From Antedon bifida (taxonomy: Eukaryota > Echinodermata > Crinoidea > Comatulida > Antedonidae), in assembly GCA_963402885.1 (NCBI GenBank), contig OY727097.1, positions 186,001 to 250,000 on the forward strand: 64,000 nucleotides of DNA, given 5' to 3'. Under the pieces are notes generated by a model. The model had not been told where the DNA came from. It saw only the letters and a program-made list of their open reading frames with translations, and did not search any database. Positions 60,646-64,000 of this stretch are shown here, one piece after another. The number at the start of each line of letters is the position of its first letter. Position 1 is the first letter of the stretch. Both the position numbers and the translations under genes were made by a program.

Positions 60646-63600
60646 ATGCCAGCATTACGTGGGAAAACCGCCAAGCTAATTCCAGACGACCAGTCTTCAA
60701 CTCAAGGATCTGAATATTTACAATCTACAACCAGTTCACAGTAATAATACATTTCTTTTTTTCTACTATTGCTACTATCCTCGACTTCAAGCTTTATTTG
60801 TTTTCTCTTTTTTATCATTAATTACTCTAGGTGCGAATGTTGTTTTCATTTTGTAAAGAGTTTTGACTGATCTGATTTACATTTGAAGAATGAATCTTTC
60901 TAATTTTATTTACTGCTTTTTTTTTTTATTAAAGTGGAGACCATTCAGATGAAAGTGACAATGAAGACGGATCAAGAATAAAGAAAAAGCCAGTGCGAGG
61001 CCAGGTGAGGATTTATAATTTGAAAATGGAGTCTTTTTCTTAAGCATTAAACATTTGTAATAATAATAGTTATTTTACTATGAATATTTAATTTTCAAAT
61101 GTTTATTGAACGTATTTCAGCCTGCAAAACGAGGAAGAGGACGAGGTCGTCAAAAAGCAGAGACTGAGTCAATTGCCAGTAACGAACCTGTCACTTTGTT
61201 TGAGATTGTACGTCAAGGAAAAGGAGGAGCAGCAGTGAGTAGTATTATGGTGTATCATCAGTTAAAATTGTGAAAGGCTACAGTTGAAAATATCTAAAAA
61301 ATTATTTATTAAAAGACAGGAATTATACAAAAGGCTACAGAAAACACCATTTTTTTAACAAATATTAACACGAGAAAATGAAATACTTGTTTTCATAAAG
61401 TAATGAAAATCTAATAAATTTACTTTTATAGACAATTGTAGATGATTGGATTGAAACTTACAAGACAAATCGTGATACAGCTTTGCTGGACTTGATCAAC
61501 TTTATCATACAGAGTTCAGGCTGTAAAGGAGTTGTTACCACTGATATGTACGCCACTCTAGAACATAGTGATATCATTAGGCGCATGACTGAAGAATTTG
61601 ATGAGGTAACTAATGCACAGGCGATTTTAAACACATTTTTTCTAACCAATTAAAGATGTATTGTCCCCCTGAAAAAAATAAATGTTAACATTTTTTTTAA
61701 TATTCAATTTTAATGTCCCAGTTATCCATTTGACCAAAAATGTGATTAAAAAAAATTTATTTACCTGAAAAAAACTGTAATTTAAAGCAACACAATTTAA
61801 CCATTTATTTTGTCTTTTTCTAAGTGAAAACATTGGGGTTTTTTTTTTCTAAGGAAGTGATTAACTTTAATTAAAAGTACAAATAACCTATTCAAAGTCT
61901 GATTTAATTAATTATCATTTTTCATGTTTTTGGGGAACAATACATCTTTAATAACTTAATTAAAAATAGGCTTACAGTGTTGCAGCTCCTTGTTATGGTA
62001 CACCCTTTCAATGGTTATCCTTTTCTAAGTAATAACCACTCATCTTAAAAACTCATCTTTTTGACGAGGCTTATACACAGTCATAATTCTTTCCATTTTA
62101 AATTCACAATTTTATTGTGTGTTTAATCTGAGGTAATGCATACTATAAACATTCAAATGGTGCGCTCTAGATATCTTTATTATTATTTTTAACTCATGAA
62201 AGTGACCCTTATCCATACTCACTGTGTACTATATCTACTTTTTTTTAACAGGAAAGTGGAGACTACCCACTGATAATGACGGGTATAATGTATAAGAAGT
62301 TTAAGACCAACTTTTGTGACTTCATTAGTGTTTTGGTTCGACAATGTCAATATAGTATCTTATATGATCAGTACATGATGGATAACATCATTTCACTTTT
62401 AACTGGTCTGAGTGACTCTCAGGTTCGTGCTTTTCGACACACCAGTACCTTAGCAGGTGAGACTACACGTTTATGTCTTGTCAGTTGTTTAGGTAATATC
62501 AACTGACTCCAGTTATGTGTTCTTTGTTCTTACATTGTTTTCAAAGTTGTTTGTTGGTACCTGTTACTGTACCATGCTTTCTGGAATTTCACCCTCTTAA
62601 TTTGCTCACATTTGTTATCGAAATAAACTTTACTTTGAATGAATGATTATTGTAGCCATCCATTCTGTGAATATTTCTTTTGTAAATTTGTATTCAAATT
62701 AATACTTTGTAAGCTTACCTCTTACTGTAATTAAACATCTATCATAAAGCTCTACTATCAAACTTTATGTGACAAAAAATACGGACATGATGTCATATCA
62801 CTACCATATTTAAGCATATCACTACCATATTTGGGTACATCACACTTTTTTTTTCACATAAAGTTTGATAGTGTAGACAGAGCTTACATATTTAAAAATA
62901 CTGTTTGTTTTTCAGCTATGAAGCTAATGACAGCGTTGGTGAATGTTGCACTTAATCTAAGTGTAAATCTTGATAACACACAAAGACAGCATGATGCAGA
63001 ACGTCAAAAACAGACCTCAAAACGAGCAAGTGAGAGAATTGAAATGTTACTTGGCAAACGTCAGGAGATTATTGAAAACATTGAAGAAATTCAACAAATG
63101 ATGAATAATATCTTTAAAGGAATCTTTGTACACCGATACAGGTAATTTTATATTGGTAAAGTCTACATTATCTACTTGTCATTTTACTTAATAGGAAAAC
63201 AAAATTGTTAGCAAAGTGCTGTGAACACCTTTCTGCTGGTCCCCTGTGTTTCAGAATGCAGATTTAGTAACTTAAACATAAATGATGTGCATTGTAGACT
63301 GTAAAAATTACATGAAATTGATCAACACAAAGTATGGCAGATAGACCACACATTTTACTAATTTCCATTTGTTTTTAATAGGGACACACAGCCAGAGATA
63401 AGAGCGATATGCATGGGTGAGATTGGTGTCTGGATGAAGAATTACAGTGAGATGTTCCTGAGTGATAGCTACCTGAAGTATGTTGGTTGGACTCTTCATG
63501 ATAAAGTAAATATTACAATCTTGTATTTTGAAATAAGTACAGTCTTTTAAGATATTACATTCTTGACACCCCTCCTTTGAGCTGCTGCATTATTCCAAAC

Positions 63601-63998
63601 AACTGTTTATTTGATAGTAAATTTTAAAAATTTATTTAAGTTGTGCTCCCAAAAAACTGCCAAAATTTTGCATTGCCTATAAAAGTTAATTATTTTAAAT
63701 TTTTCCCATTTATGCAGCCAAAACTTAATTTGCCCACAACAAAGAAGAAACAGGCATTCTTTCTTCTTTAGAAATAGAGAACATTAAATTGTTTATTCAA
63801 ATTGTTTTAATTTTTTTTATAATATTTATTAATTTAAAGGTTGGAGATGTGAGGTTGAAATGTTTAGTCGGCCTTCAGAATCTATACCTTGTGAGTGACT
63901 TGGCTTTAAAACTTGAACTCTTCACAAATCGGTTCAAAGACAGAATTGTGGCGATGACACTTGATAAGGAGACTGATGTTGCTGTACAGGCCATCAAG
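60646..63998 (+). CDS. STAG: cohesin subunit SA (STAG1/2), 5' part; continues beyond window
   Basis: Coding exons 60646-60740, 60935-61004, 61121-61234, 61432-61605, 62252-62456, 62916-63141, 63382-63505 and 63840 to about 63998 (a GT follows). The N-terminus [16 protein letters not shown] is followed by acidic ([12 protein letters not shown]) and basic ([12 protein letters not shown]) stretches, then the conserved STAG region: [144 protein letters not shown]. These match vertebrate STAG1/STAG2 strongly. SA is the HEAT-repeat subunit binding RAD21 in cohesin. An upstream noncoding exon ending near 60308 (AAG|GTAATA) is possible. A TTAA MITE lies in the intron between 61605 and 62252. Confidence 0.95.
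61654..61947. mobile_element. TTAA-flanked MITE (family 1), STAG intron
   Basis: AGATGTATTGTCCCCC and GGGGAACAATACATCT termini, TTAA at 61650-61653 and 61948-61951. 294 bp, opposite orientation to the 17.9 kb copy. Confidence 0.85.
62745..62886. mobile_element. MITE family 2 copy
   Basis: In a STAG intron, 30 bp before the exon at 62916. Inverted termini AAAGCTCTACTATCAAACTT and TTTGATAGTGTAGACAGAGC, with two CATATCACTACCATATTT motifs inside. Confidence 0.7.
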
Positions 63999-64000
63999 GT

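Overview
This is a 64 kb stretch of animal nuclear DNA: AT-rich, with short coding exons split by GT-AG introns, many small transposons, SINEs, LINE tails and satellites. The protein families are metazoan (TMTC4, AKAP14, CDC16/APC6, STAG cohesin, F5/8-type-C lectin-like proteins, an SRCR-EGF-PAN protein, class C GPCRs). Frequent TAGGCCTA-type palindromes and the lectin/SRCR content suggest a marine invertebrate deuterostome, most likely an echinoderm; that placement is inference, not proof. The gene models below were built by hand from splice sites, reading phase and remembered family sequences, and every exon junction proposed keeps the frame.

Layout. 1-12 kb (+): 3' two-thirds of TMTC4, with a pair of equal-length exons that look mutually exclusive. 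13.9-16.0 kb (-): AKAP14-like ciliary A-kinase anchor. 16.4-20.8 kb: a gene-free block made of a duplicated 1.75 kb unit, tRNA-like SINEs, a TTAA-flanked MITE and LINE debris. 20.9-29.2 kb (+): complete CDC16 (APC/C subunit 6) in 16 coding exons. 29.2-34.6 kb: SINE, a 73-bp satellite, a small possible myristoylated-protein ORF (-), and a 105-bp satellite that stays open as a 35-codon repeat. 34.7-39.8 kb (+): two tandem secreted F5/8C (discoidin) genes with TATA boxes. 40.7-48.3 kb (-): secreted SRCR-EGFx4-PAN protein whose first intron holds a Helitron-like head-to-tail array. 50.8-57.3 kb (+): two tandem class C GPCRs (CaSR/V2R/T1R-like, short C-tail) with almost identical 7TM exons, plus a broken third copy near 58.5 kb. 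60.6 kb-end (+): 5' part of a cohesin STAG (SA1/SA2) gene that runs off the window.

The genes are not an operon-like set. TMTC4, CDC16 and STAG are housekeeping genes, AKAP14 is ciliary, and the 34.7-58.7 kb block is a cluster of secreted or surface recognition proteins expanded by local duplication. The most noteworthy observations are the TMTC4 exon pair with a hairpin beside one acceptor, the homogenised GPCR 7TM exons, tandemly duplicated splice donors in two neighbouring genes, and the Helitron-like concatemer.
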